DNA of 64,000 nt, taken from an uncultured Eubacteriales bacterium. Its GTDB lineage: Bacteria > Bacillota > Clostridia > Christensenellales > DTU072. The stretch spans positions 25,077 to 89,076 of the forward strand of contig CASFAV010000014.1 of NCBI GenBank assembly GCA_949292905.1, read 5' to 3'. The notes below the pieces were generated by a model. That model did not search any database and was not told the DNA's origin. It worked only from the letters and a program-made list of their open reading frames with translations. Shown here one piece after another: positions 54,601 through 62,083 of this stretch (positions are counted from its first letter, which is position 1; every line of letters begins with the position of its first letter). A program made the translations under genes and the position numbers.

Positions 54601-57578
54601 GTGAGTCTGCCGTCCTTTTCCGCAACGGAAGCGACGCCCGATCCGCCAGGCTCGTCGGCTCTGAACGTGACGGTAACTTTGGTATTCGTCCAACCGTACT
54701 GGTTGTACCCTATCGCCGTCGTCTGTTCGAGCGTAGGCGCGAGTTTATCTATTTTTACCGCGAAAGCCGCCGCGGTATATTCGGAAGAAAGCCCTACCGA
54801 GTTTTCCGTATCGAATATAAGTTCCCCTGCAAGCGCGTCCGCGGATACGGTGAATTCGACGGTTTTCTCGCGTATCGCGGTATCGGAACCGGAATCCCAG
54901 CCGAGCACGCCGCTTATCGTGGTGTACGCGCCGCCTACGACGTATCTCAATATCGCGCCGGAACCGCCCACCTTGACCGTAGCGGTAAAGGTCGCGTCTC
55001 CGTTAGTCCAGTAGCTGCCGTCGTAATCTCCGGTGTAGCTCACCGAAACTATCTCCGGGGTGAAGTTGTCGAGCTTGGCGGTGACGGCATTGGCGCTTTT
55101 CGCCACGATCTTGTAGCCACTCGCCGCGTCCTCGACACCGTGGACTTCGCTTACCGCAATGAATAAGAATTCGGCGATCTCAGCCGTACCCGCGGGTGCT
55201 TCGGGCGTTACGAAGGTAAGACCCGCATTCGACGACGAAGGCGTGCCCTCTATCGGATTCCACGTATTCCCGCCGTCGTCGGAATAATAGTAAGTCTCGG
55301 CGTAACCCGACATCAACCTGTTGACGCTCAACGTATAGACCATTTTGCGCGCCCAGCCGGTGGTTTCGTTATAGTATCCCTGGGCGACCGAGGAGGTCTT
55401 TTCGACGGTAACCTGTACATTCGCGACGGTTATCACGAAATCGACGTAGTGCGTGTCCACTGCCAGCTTGGTCAGGTTGTTCGTGACCTGATACACCATC
55501 GTATGCGTGCCTATGGCGACGGGCACAGTCGAGGTGAGTTCGGAAGTTCCCTCGTGGATATACCGTACTTCTCCGGGTCCGAAGCCGTAAGTAGCCGTGG
55601 AAGGCGAGAATTTAGGTTCTACGTTCTCCGCCCTTCCGGTGAAAGCGTAAGTCAACGCGGAAGCCGCTCCCGTCGTGACGTCCTCGATATAGACCGCTTC
55701 GAATACGGCGTGAGTATATTTATATCTGAGTTCGTCCGTTCCGAGATCGTAAGCGGAGGGTATGTAATACACGAGTTGTCTTCCGGCAATGCTCGTCACG
55801 CTCCTGTCGGCTGCGCGCTCCACCTGTCCCGTGGTATAGTAAGCGTAAATGTATCCGTCGGTGGCGGCGTCGTAAAGCCCTACCCGCCAGCCGATGAAAT
55901 AATATCTTTCGGTATCGTATCCGTCGCTTGCCGTGAGCTCCACTTTTATGAGCTCGTCGCCCGTTTCGTAATCGGTAAGCTCCGCGGAGTTGTCGGGGAT
56001 ACCTCCCGAAGCCATCTCGGTCACTACCTTTTTGTTTACGGTGAAATACCTTCCCGCACTTTCGTCGAGCATGGTGCCCGTGACGACGATCTCGTCCTCC
56101 ACGGTTATCGTGAGTTCCACGTCCTTGACGTCGTAATTCGCCGCGAAATCGGCGTCGGGCGTTAAGCGGTAAACGTAAGTATGTTCGCCCACGGGAAGTA
56201 TCGAATCGGTATCCGCGGGAGCGGAGCCGTCAGCGTTGAGAAGGGCGCCGGCGTAAGTGGGCGATTCGCCGGGAACGCCGGAAACGGTGCGCGTAAGATC
56301 TATCCACGCGGCGGTATAACCGAAAGCCAGAGTCTGCTCGGTACTCATCGTCACTTCGAACTGCGCTTTGCTTATGACGAAATCGCGCATGACGTGACCT
56401 ACCACCTGCGTGTCGTCGCTTCTGCTGTAGACGGTAAGCTCGTAAGTATACGAGCCCGCCGCGGTAGGCTGGAGATCTCCCGAATATTCCGTGCCGTCCC
56501 TGCCGGTATAGCTGTGCACGACTTTATAGTTATTGACTATGGCGTTGGCGGTGACGCGCGGACCCTGTTGCTGTCCGTTGTACGGGAAATCGGTCTGCGA
56601 ACCGCCGTCCACGGTTATCGTCTGGAAGCGCGCCGTGTAATCGTAGGTCGTGCCCGAAGGTATCGAAACCGCCTTACCGTAATCGAGAAGGAGCGAAGAA
56701 TCAACGACGGTGTTGTCCTGCATCCAGCTCGCAAAATAATTGCCTTCCGCAGGCGCCGCCCTGAACGACACTTCGTTACCGAAGCCGATCGCTCCGCTCG
56801 CGGAGTCATTGGCTTCTATGACGCTTCCGTCCTCCAGGGTAACGGTACCGTTACCGGAAGATGCGATCGTGTAAGGCACTCTCTCGAAACTGAAAAGAAG
56901 TCCGAAATCGAGCTCACCGTTTACGGAAACGGTAGCGGTCGAAACGCCCGAACCCGAAATATTTTTGTTCGTCGCGCGGAGATTGACGGTAAGTTTTAAC
57001 GTGATCTGAGAAGCGTCCGTATCGTCGCCCGTGAGCGCGAGCTTGGCTGCGGGGACGATCTGCATATCCTCGAAAGCCACGTTCATCCCGTTGCTTTCGA
57101 AATCCGTCGCTTTGTAATCTGTTTTGGAGATATATCCGGAAAGCGCTCCCTCCGCTCTGACGGAATAACCCGCATAAGCAAAAGTACCTTCGGAAATAAG
57201 GTAATTGAGGTTTCCGTTCATCACGAGAGAGGCGGAAAGCCTCCCGGACTTCACGGCTGCGAGCATGTCTCCGGTGAGAGATATCGTCGCGGTCTGCTCG
57301 TAAACGATCGCGGCGTTGCTTTCGGTGCCGCCGCTCTGGGTGTCCGTGACCGTCTCGTCGACCGCGTAACTCGCGCCCGTCATCGGCGCGTTCTCCGTAT
57401 AAATAAGAGCTCCCTCTTCGTTGTACCCGCTCAATTCGCCGCTTGTCGCCACCGAATTACGTGTAGTCGAAGCGGCATACGCAACGGAAAACGACGCCCC
57501 CGCGACAAAAACCATCGCGAGAACGAAAATTAAGGAAACAACGGCGGCTGCTGTAAAGGTTAAACGACGTCCGGACAT
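48672..57578 (-). CDS. Giant secreted Ig-like/GLUG repeat protein (2968 aa)
   Basis: Signal peptide (hydrophobic 9-30, likely cut after SVAYA, ~35). Early region has a GNYFASWMQDNTVVD repeat like InlB-B. Residues ~880-1990 hold repeated Ig-like units of the type APTLEQTTAIG...GWTNTKVTVTFRA...NVDTIEPTLD, about 100 residues each, with aromatic W-T-x-A/S starts. GLUG-type motifs appear near ~2245-2300 (GGIAGYLEGNSYIANSYTVG) and ~2545-2600. An EF-hand-like DLNDDGKLDGSDG lies at ~2726. No anchor at the C-terminus, so it may bind the anchored partner encoded 30 bp downstream. Start has a weak CGGAGAAATT site. Function unknown, probably surface adhesion. Confidence 0.85.
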   Translation of the reverse strand: MSGRRLTFTAAAVVSLIFVLAMVFVAGASFSVAYAASTTRNSVATSGELSGYNEEGALIYTENAPMTGASYAVDETVTDTQSGGTESNAAIVYEQTATISLTGDMLAAVKSGRLSASLVMNGNLNYLISEGTFAYAGYSVRAEGALSGYISKTDYKATDFESNGMNVAFEDMQIVPAAKLALTGDDTDASQITLKLTVNLRATNKNISGSGVSTATVSVNGELDFGLLFSFERVPYTIASSGNGTVTLEDGSVIEANDSASGAIGFGNEVSFRAAPAEGNYFASWMQDNTVVDSSLLLDYGKAVSIPSGTTYDYTARFQTITVDGGSQTDFPYNGQQQGPRVTANAIVNNYKVVHSYTGRDGTEYSGDLQPTAAGSYTYELTVYSRSDDTQVVGHVMRDFVISKAQFEVTMSTEQTLAFGYTAAWIDLTRTVSGVPGESPTYAGALLNADGSAPADTDSILPVGEHTYVYRLTPDADFAANYDVKDVELTITVEDEIVVTGTMLDESAGRYFTVNKKVVTEMASGGIPDNSAELTDYETGDELIKVELTASDGYDTERYYFIGWRVGLYDAATDGYIYAYYTTGQVERAADRSVTSIAGRQLVYYIPSAYDLGTDELRYKYTHAVFEAVYIEDVTTGAASALTYAFTGRAENVEPKFSPSTATYGFGPGEVRYIHEGTSELTSTVPVAIGTHTMVYQVTNNLTKLAVDTHYVDFVITVANVQVTVEKTSSVAQGYYNETTGWARKMVYTLSVNRLMSGYAETYYYSDDGGNTWNPIEGTPSSSNAGLTFVTPEAPAGTAEIAEFLFIAVSEVHGVEDAASGYKIVAKSANAVTAKLDNFTPEIVSVSYTGDYDGSYWTNGDATFTATVKVGGSGAILRYVVGGAYTTISGVLGWDSGSDTAIREKTVEFTVSADALAGELIFDTENSVGLSSEYTAAAFAVKIDKLAPTLEQTTAIGYNQYGWTNTKVTVTFRADEPGGSGVASVAEKDGRLTVTPSETAGYYTVILTDNASYTLSITDNAGNASEFALQANIDVREIEYSVMEDLYQAGQWTNADADVGFNVTAGGSGLRLSYSKDGGEYIYPYGTEFTYPEGAESGAVEYTHGLGYSIPAEDGEFDYTFRIENAAGTSVTIPFGKVMFDTVKPVITLLTDLGAYQTEWFSETVRAEFTVSDEGASLLKEVVSDNGGEVAYDELTSRYYLIIDKCTVFTVSASDSAGNVTELELQANVDTIEPTLDIKAYIGGGDPNDVSAVPEGSYAEYDFASWLTASAAQPWIRIEFTINLTASGTTLQYSTNRGTTWRALTDTFMPEPGEITGTVSTRTYITTEQNGEYVFRLVTGSGKEIMFYPLGEGVPAYVRIDFTAPRLSSDTFLVGGKEFPLKSEWTSSDALWRLSAEDYSASGIGSGVNESSIKLLEFDAATDDAAIYDGTATGIEHTLTKEGYFYTYTFTGYNKFLLAFTDNAGNAYEGEIFLPHIDKTSGFEVAVSAKVKEGDVYTDYVPGAWLTATQSTEFTASVTGIDAFGPSGAKLEMSWDGGNVWYDSGAAADGTVFVYSTNADQYHDYIFRVITGAGVSVEYEGEFTVYKDGTSPALSASVKFEDDNVYTGGWTAEALTAEISVTVGAAGGILYLGSPAEGAELLTVAPNNARTHVFYYDIEDSVNGEIEFVFVSNKTVDGAAEEARISVSVSYDNVPVSVSVENATTGKAGGEWTYSDENGYVTLKPVISAGLSGIKEVSYSYLGADGEWSDYAVPSEADLSVKFSESVSVKYKAANNAGVVAESVIFELKIDDTVPTLSVRVNGTPIGGSGAYKDWYRSEVNVDFVTTGGASGVTVYYSYRTNGGTESSDWTAVSGNSVTLTDESVNGAKGGSDRYYTFKAVSGAGKEIYAGEGASGTEYYIPIDMNYYTLDIVATVGSKEDVVYAVMSGESDRLRRGETATVNILPNAGYRFKSYSSDAGGFSASYAPGDENGKEPIVNDYTVGGEDITVFAAFYKEVTLIYANLRQTMQTQSAVLHVEAEPSESDFYERFDNVKFSVAYDGAETLPSGMGSYAVTVSVTGDHAEDYVVVNATETMTVVYFTGSGTEYDPYTVADEDDLKQIDTYMYYKDAFATEGDPYAYLGANRRTAYFLQTGDIVLSASFTPLAKYGDGYTAAFSGTYNGNGYSISYPGTYNVNNGFALFTKTDGASIMNLGVEFNLNNTRKLGAGTAIGYIVAEAYSSGIYACYARGNADIADGDVMTGGIVGKAADTLITYCFADVKISAKKVSGYVGGIAGYLEGNSYIANSYTVGGVSVTDSYRYSASAAAGTEFVYAGSVAGYCDGMSQYYPTAGNDTYYLDKNLSFDGSIEAEFALGNGDAFTDYDKLLYTATVIDFFAESSTVLIDSQLSGRSVTVGELTAMRIDAVKAAYSLDGTGTSEDPFRVDTEEKFSVIEVFPWASYLQIADVTLSVRSNYAYAIPFVGNYDGGGHTVYCAAGHESDTVSYGGLFAVLGGSLRNLVIRDAAFTYNVGGTVGAGVAAGILTEGASISNVTVTGTLTVNTEAESIVYVGGIAGYAAGAEITDCVSTVAVDVKAPRAVAGGIIGQADAGTSIGYLVSMSALTVDYSKQADVGGVIGAAKGNVVATAALTYLNGSAYASGKTVTRGAGYDATSKLNIVGKDYVNITSEINLVSGGVTVGSIIGGLYPFEGSGTASSPFVIDSYRKLMLAGNYMYASFSLAKDIIIGDLNDDGKLDGSDGYDYDYAPIGNGATFTGSFDGKNHSIIGLTDSLFTANAGTVRDVYLTVNYKVYAYEEDIPESDKAVGADGATYTWAKVAEKDSDLVFGAVAKENLAGGKILRVSVAGDISVTCAGQGKAVIGGFVGIDRGGQIIASGMEAAMKVRAASVEAGGAAGACEDTYGLIDEDNSVQIPGGLDAGGATVKAGLYIGAIKTLYAERPVFAATGTTLKINGADKGNAVYVGYDINR

Positions 57579-57831
57579 AATTTCTCCGATATGCGTGCGA
57601 CGCTTGAAACAAATTACTCAAATATAATTTAATTTCGGCGCGCTCGCGCGTAATAAATATAGAGCGATCGAACGCTCCTTCCGCCGACATTGTATCATAA
57701 GGTAAATGCGGGCGAGATACGAAAAAGGATTTATTTACTAAAAAAATACCGCGCGTAATATATACGCGCGCAATATATTGTGTGTATCGACGCGGCAGAA
57801 CACTAAACAGCCGCCCCGACGAGTCGGGGAA
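57579..57831. other. Intergenic region upstream of the giant operon
   Basis: AT-rich leader of the giant genes with a possible -10 TATATT near 57625, no clear -35. A GCGCGTA / TACGCGC hairpin lies near 57752-57771 and a CCCCGAC-GA-GTCGGGG hairpin at 57814-57829 may end the phosphodiesterase-like gene, although no T run follows it. No gene seen. Confidence 0.4.
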
Positions 57832-58635
57832 CTAACCCTTGACGACGGTATAGAAATGGGACAGATTCATGTCTTTCGGAATGTTTTTTCCGTGGTTGCC
57901 GAGCAGATACCATTCCCTGTGCACGCCGTGATCGGGCGAGAACGTGAGAAGCGTGTTCTGACCCGTATAAGATCTCTTGACCGCTTCGTATATCGCCGTG
58001 AAACTCTCCACGTGGTGCCTTGCCGCCCTCTTCGCGAAGAAGGATTGCGGGTGCGTCATGTGCATCACGGTGTCGTATTCCATAGTGTAAACTTCCACTA
58101 CGTCGTATTCGCCCGACTCTATGAGCTCGACGGCTTTGGCGGTGACCGCTCCGTCTGTGGCGTACAGATAATAATCTATGTTGCGCTCCGCAAAAAGTAT
58201 CGGTATGCTCTGCCCCGCCACCGATACCATCGCCACTTTCTTACCCGCTTCCGCCCATACGTCGAAAAGGCTCTCTATCTTGAGAAGGTGCTTGTCGTAA
58301 TGGTGTATGCCGTGCTGATCGGGCGTAGCCCCCGTGAACATGGTCCCGAAACACACCGGCGTTTTAGGCGGGTACGAGGTTAGATAATTCACCCTCAAAG
58401 GGCATACCGAAGTCACCGGCTTGAAGGTCTCGGCGTACTTGTCTATGTACCAGGCGCCCAGAGCGTCGGGATTATAAATGACGATTTTGTCTACCGTATC
58501 TTTACCCGTGGTATCCCGAACGAGGGTTTTTATTTCTTCCACTCTTTCCTCGGGACAATACTCAGGAGCGCGCACTCCGCTCACGTCGGCGACAGTTCCC
58601 GCAAATCTCGTCAAAGGTATATCGAAAAATTCCAT
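57832..58635 (-). CDS. Alkaline-phosphatase-superfamily protein (phosphodiesterase-like)
   Basis: 267 residues, no signal peptide. FGTMFTGATPDQHGIHHYD (~96-114) resembles the nucleophile Thr/Ser and following HGI of type I phosphodiesterase/nucleotide pyrophosphatases; YTMEYDTVMHMTHP (~180-195) and FSPDHGVH (~230) supply Asp/His metal ligands. It is shorter than typical members (400+), so probably a minimal version; substrate unknown. Preceded by -35 TTGCGC, 17-bp spacer and -10 TATTAT on minus, and an AGGAG site. Confidence 0.75.
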   Translation of the reverse strand: MEFFDIPLTRFAGTVADVSGVRAPEYCPEERVEEIKTLVRDTTGKDTVDKIVIYNPDALGAWYIDKYAETFKPVTSVCPLRVNYLTSYPPKTPVCFGTMFTGATPDQHGIHHYDKHLLKIESLFDVWAEAGKKVAMVSVAGQSIPILFAERNIDYYLYATDGAVTAKAVELIESGEYDVVEVYTMEYDTVMHMTHPQSFFAKRAARHHVESFTAIYEAVKRSYTGQNTLLTFSPDHGVHREWYLLGNHGKNIPKDMNLSHFYTVVKG

Positions 58636-58771
58636 AGCGTTTCTCCTATACCGATAATAACATATTTATGTAACGCGCGCAACGGAATTCGGGATTTTGT
58701 CTTCAATTTGTATCGCTCTTTATTTTTCCGCGCACGCATATCGCGCACGCATAAAATATAAAATATCGATA

Positions 58772-58801
58772 TTGACACTTTGCGCGCGCGAATGTTATCA
58801 T
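58772..58801 (+). promoter_or_regulatory. Promoter directly ahead of a short ORF
   Basis: -35 TTGACA (58772-58777, perfect), 18-bp spacer, -10 TATCAT (58796-58801). It ends 6 nt before an ATG, as in tilS. Confidence 0.55.
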
Positions 58802-58807
58802 AATGAT

Positions 58808-58942
58808 ATGTATGATTCCGAATATTGCGACGTAAGTTACGATAAGGCGCGCAACGACGGGCTCGAAGGACAAAAGAGAGATCCCGAGGGAAAAATAAAT
58901 TTCAAATACATATACGATATATCCGAAATAAACAGGACATGA
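58808..58942 (+). CDS. Short ORF, possible leaderless small protein (44 aa)
   Basis: MYDSEYCDVSYDKARNDGLE then a basic/aromatic end INFKYIYDISEINRT. No ribosome site, no match to a family I know. It is reported because a good promoter ends exactly 6 nt ahead of the ATG. The ORF could be chance and the transcript a non-coding or leader RNA. Confidence 0.35.
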   Translation: MYDSEYCDVSYDKARNDGLEGQKRDPEGKINFKYIYDISEINRT

Positions 58943-59016
58943 AGTTCCTGCGTCCGTTATTCCCCGAATGCGTTGCGGCGGTCGAAAATTTTATTTTATA
59001 AAATCCTTTCAATCGC

Positions 59017-59045
59017 TTGACACTGCGGGCGAGGGTGTATATAAT
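59017..59045 (+). promoter_or_regulatory. Consensus promoter of the membrane protein/acyltransferase operon
   Basis: -35 TTGACA (59017-59022), 17-bp spacer, -10 TATAAT (59040-59045): both boxes perfect, so expression is probably strong. Confidence 0.75.
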
Positions 59046-59101
59046 CTGATTAGATAGCAAAACAAACACAATAACTAAACTACCCGAAGGAGGCATCGAA
59101 A

Positions 59102-59959
59102 ATGAACATGACCGAACGATTCAAGAAGTATCTCGAAGCGGAATTTCGTAAGATCTCGCCTACCAAAGCGGCGATGGAATACCGCAAGGACACCCTCGTC
59201 AAACTCGAGGAACTGGCGCAGGACTACCGTATCAAAGGTATGACCGACGACGAAGCGATCTACAATTCCTGCATATCTTCGCTCGGCGATTTCGAAGCCA
59301 AACTCAAGGAATTCGAAAAGAGTCTCGTCGAGATACCGAAGGAAAGGAACACCCGCAAAACGGCGAGCCTTCTCGCGGTATCGGCGGTCGCGGTACTCGT
59401 CATCGTATATCTTGCGCTCAGCATCACCGGAGCGGTGCCCTGGTCGAGAAGCTGGCTCATCATCCTCGGCGCGGTCATAGCGGCTTACACCGCGGTCACG
59501 GTACTCGTTATTCTGAAAGGCGCGCAGAGCGAAAAGTATCTGCTGCCGCGCATGTTCCTTGCGGGCGCGATAGTATTATGGTTCGTATTCGCCTATCTTA
59601 TCGTACATCTCTGCATACCCAAGAACTTCCCCTACGACTGGATGACCTTCCTTATTATGGTTATCGTGACGGTGCTCGCGGACGTGATATTCGGTTTCGT
59701 GACCAAGAGCAAGCTCACCGTCCCCGAAGCGCTCCTGTGGCTCGTATTCTCCGCCGCTCTCATATACGTAATGTGCGGAGTCGCGGGGCTCATGGCGTGG
59801 GGTATCGGCTGGCTCCTCCCCGCCTGCGCAGGAATAGTCGCAGTCGCCGCGGCGGTCGCCATCATTCTTTCGATAATGAAACGCAAAGAGAAGAACGAGC
59901 TCGCCAAGTACGCCGAAGTCAAGTCCAAAGTGGACGAAGAATATTACACTCAGTGGTAA
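59102..59959 (+). CDS. Membrane protein with DUF1700/permease-prefix-like N-terminus
   Basis: 285 residues. Residues 1-75 are soluble and helical (YLEAEFRKISPTKAAMEYR, GMTDDEAIYNSCISSLGDFE), like the short prefix domain found on many Firmicutes membrane proteins next to PadR-type regulators. Then about six membrane segments from ~83 to ~262, ending with a charged cytoplasmic tail. No catalytic residues seen; function unknown. An AAGGAGG site is 8 nt from the ATG. Followed 28 nt later by the acyltransferase-like gene. Confidence 0.72.
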   Translation: MNMTERFKKYLEAEFRKISPTKAAMEYRKDTLVKLEELAQDYRIKGMTDDEAIYNSCISSLGDFEAKLKEFEKSLVEIPKERNTRKTASLLAVSAVAVLVIVYLALSITGAVPWSRSWLIILGAVIAAYTAVTVLVILKGAQSEKYLLPRMFLAGAIVLWFVFAYLIVHLCIPKNFPYDWMTFLIMVIVTVLADVIFGFVTKSKLTVPEALLWLVFSAALIYVMCGVAGLMAWGIGWLLPACAGIVAVAAAVAIILSIMKRKEKNELAKYAEVKSKVDEEYYTQW

Positions 59960-59987
59960 CCGATCCGGATATCTTGTAGGTGAAAAT

Positions 59988-61298
59988 ATGAAAAAGAAAC
60001 AAAGATTAACGGCAGAATTATGGGATAAGATGCAATACTTATTCCGCAACTATTACGACAGAATGGTGCACGCCTGCCTGTACTATGACGGCAAGATCGA
60101 CGTGGACGCGCTGAAATCGGTATTGATCGCGACCACCGAAAAGGTGCCGGTGCTCCATTCGAGCTTCCACGATTCGGTCATCAACCCCTATTGGGAAGTG
60201 GAAGAATATTCCGTGGCGGACATTCTGAGCGTCAAGGATTCGACGGCGGAGAGCCTCGAAGACGATATCGAGGAATTCCTCACTCAATGCATCCCTGTCA
60301 CGAGCAACGTCCAGTTCAAGATAAGAGTCTTCCATGAGGGCGAACGCTCTGTGCTCTGCATGATAGTCAACCACATGTGCTTCGACGGCGGCGACTTCAA
60401 ATACTTCCTGAAACGCCTCTCCGCCAACTACAACGCAATGCTCACGGGCGGCGCGAGCGTGGAGATAAAGACGGGAACGCGCTCCTACGATCAGGTCTAC
60501 ACGAAGCTCGAAGGAGACGACAAGGAAGCGGCGCAGAAGCTCTACAAGAATATATCCGCGGTCAAGGACGAGCATTATTTCCCGATGACCGAGCCGCGCA
60601 AGGAAGACAAATCGATGATCAACCGCCGCAAAGTGGACGCGGTCACCTTCGACAAATTCCGCAGGATAGGCAAGCACTACGGCGTGACCGTCAACGACCT
60701 CATGCTCACGGTGTATATGCACAGCCTCTACGAATTCGGCGGCTACCCCGCCACCGACACTCTCACGATCCCCTGCATGGTGGACCTCAGAAGGCATATC
60801 GAAGGCGGCGAAGAAGCGGGCGGACTTACCAACCACACCGGCTTCATGCAATGCTCCGTAGAGGGCGTCGGCACAACGCTCAACGACACTCTCGTCAAGG
60901 TTCTCCACTCCGTGAGAAAGAGCAAGCACGACAAATTCATGGGGCTTTACAGCCTTCCCCTGCTCAAGCTCGCCTACACGATATTCCCCTACGCGATAAG
61001 CGAAACGGCTATCAAGATAGGCTATCTCAACCCTCTCATCGGAATGAGCAATATCGGCGTTCTGAATCCCGATCTCCTTACTATGGGACCCTATAAGCCG
61101 GTAGACGGATTTATGACAGGCGCGGTCAAATACAAGCCGTACATGCAGCTCGCGCTCACTTCCATGAACGGGGAGCTCACGATGACCATAGCCATTCGCG
61201 GCAACGACGACGACAAAGTCCTCGTCCAGAAATTCTTCGACATAATCGTTCGGAACATAAATACCTTCATAGAGGAGAACGCGCGTTATCTCGATTAA
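59988..61298 (+). CDS. Condensation-domain/WS-DGAT-like acyltransferase
   Basis: 436 residues. CMIVNHMCFDGGDFKYFL at ~122-139 matches the H-x3-D-G catalytic motif of condensation-domain and alcohol acyltransferase folds (first His replaced by Asn, as in several relatives). The second half (DTLTIPCMVDLRRHIEGG, GLTNHTGFMQCSV, SNIGVLNPD) matches the usual D-F-G-W-like half less well. It is not part of a peptide-synthetase multidomain. Probably acylates a lipid or small molecule. The link to the membrane protein upstream suggests a lipid role, as inference. Terminator 61311-61346. Confidence 0.78.
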   Translation: MKKKQRLTAELWDKMQYLFRNYYDRMVHACLYYDGKIDVDALKSVLIATTEKVPVLHSSFHDSVINPYWEVEEYSVADILSVKDSTAESLEDDIEEFLTQCIPVTSNVQFKIRVFHEGERSVLCMIVNHMCFDGGDFKYFLKRLSANYNAMLTGGASVEIKTGTRSYDQVYTKLEGDDKEAAQKLYKNISAVKDEHYFPMTEPRKEDKSMINRRKVDAVTFDKFRRIGKHYGVTVNDLMLTVYMHSLYEFGGYPATDTLTIPCMVDLRRHIEGGEEAGGLTNHTGFMQCSVEGVGTTLNDTLVKVLHSVRKSKHDKFMGLYSLPLLKLAYTIFPYAISETAIKIGYLNPLIGMSNIGVLNPDLLTMGPYKPVDGFMTGAVKYKPYMQLALTSMNGELTMTIAIRGNDDDKVLVQKFFDIIVRNINTFIEENARYLD

Positions 61299-61310
61299 CG
61301 CCCTATCCTC

Positions 61311-61346
61311 AAAAAAAACGGTCGGCAAAAGCCGGCCGTTTTTTTG
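61311..61346. terminator. Bidirectional terminator
   Basis: A8, then ACGGTCGGC-AAAA-GCCGGCCGT (one G-T or bulged pair), then T run. Ends the acyltransferase operon on plus and the ABM-like gene on minus. Confidence 0.85.
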
Positions 61347-61358
61347 TTCCCGTAATCT

Positions 61359-61691
61359 TTACTTTCTTATGAAGCGGGCGTCCTTTTCGGGGTCGGCGTC
61401 GGGCGCCTCAACGAACTTTTCTACAACCATTACGAGGTCGTATTTCTCGCGCAAACGCGCTATCTCCGACATCATGGGAGAAGCGTGATGCTTATCTATC
61501 GCTTCTTCGTCGCGCCAGCGATCGATGAGCAACACGGCTTCGGGATCGGACATCGGGAAGAAATATTCGTACCTTTCGTTCCCCTCTTCCGCCCGTATCC
61601 TGTCGACGGTACCGCTTGCGATCATTTCCTCAGCGAACGCGCGCGCCGCGCCGTTCTTGCCTTTGTAATAAATATTTACCGTAACGCTCAT
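61359..61691 (-). CDS. ABM-domain (antibiotic biosynthesis monooxygenase-like) protein
   Basis: 110 residues. Ferredoxin-like dimeric alpha-beta barrel: VTVNIYYKGKNGAARAFAEEM at the start (as MSVTVNIYYKG), then EYFFPMSDPEAVLLIDRWRD and IDKHHASPMM, the usual E-x-W-x-D/H-x3-P pattern of YcnE/LsrG-like proteins. These act as monooxygenases, isomerases or heme-handling proteins. Start at 61691 for the GGAGG site 6-7 nt upstream. Solo gene. Confidence 0.82.
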   Translation of the reverse strand: MSVTVNIYYKGKNGAARAFAEEMIASGTVDRIRAEEGNERYEYFFPMSDPEAVLLIDRWRDEEAIDKHHASPMMSEIARLREKYDLVMVVEKFVEAPDADPEKDARFIRK

Positions 61692-61792
61692 ACCGCGCCT
61701 CCGTTCAATAGATTTCAATATTATGATACCACGATAAAACCGAATTTTCAAATATTAGGTTGCGGCTACCATTAAGTTGCGCTCACCATTAA

Positions 61793-61821
61793 GTTGCGCC
61801 CGCCTAACGGACGGGCGCAAC
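61793..61821. repeat. Perfect 10-bp hairpin
   Basis: GTTGCGCCCG (61793-61802) and CGGGCGCAAC (61812-61821) separated by 9 nt. It begins inside the second copy of the 15-bp direct repeat. Confidence 0.7.
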
Positions 61822-61825
61822 CGCT

Positions 61826-61920
61826 ACCTTATGAAAAAAAGCCCGAGCGAGAAATTCGCCCGAGCTTTTTCGATAGTTTGTTCGTGCCTAAAAAGCAATT
61901 ATAATAATTATTCGCGCCGT
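61826..61920. repeat. 95-bp repeat with terminator hairpin, copy 1
   Basis: Begins ACCTTATGAAAAAAAGC and ends GCGCCGT. It contains the hairpin arms GCTCGGGCGAA / TTCGCCCGAGC-like with A and T tracts. No gaps against copy 2; about 12 differences in 95 by hand count. Confidence 0.75.
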
Positions 61921-62083
61921 CATTCCTTATAATTCTTTGTTTTATAGGAACGAATGGTAGCAATTTCGGATGAATTTTGCGCAAGACGAGAGTGAAACGG
62001 CGAGAGCGCTGTATGGAAATACGCGCCGAGGCGAGCGAAGCGGTTTTGCCGCGTATTGCGTAAAAGGCGCCGAAATGGCGCGT

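Noticed and set aside
49290..56999. Long plus-strand frames opposite the 2968-codon gene (up to ~940 codons)
   Set aside because: Same antisense composition artefact; the minus strand encodes a coherent repeat protein.
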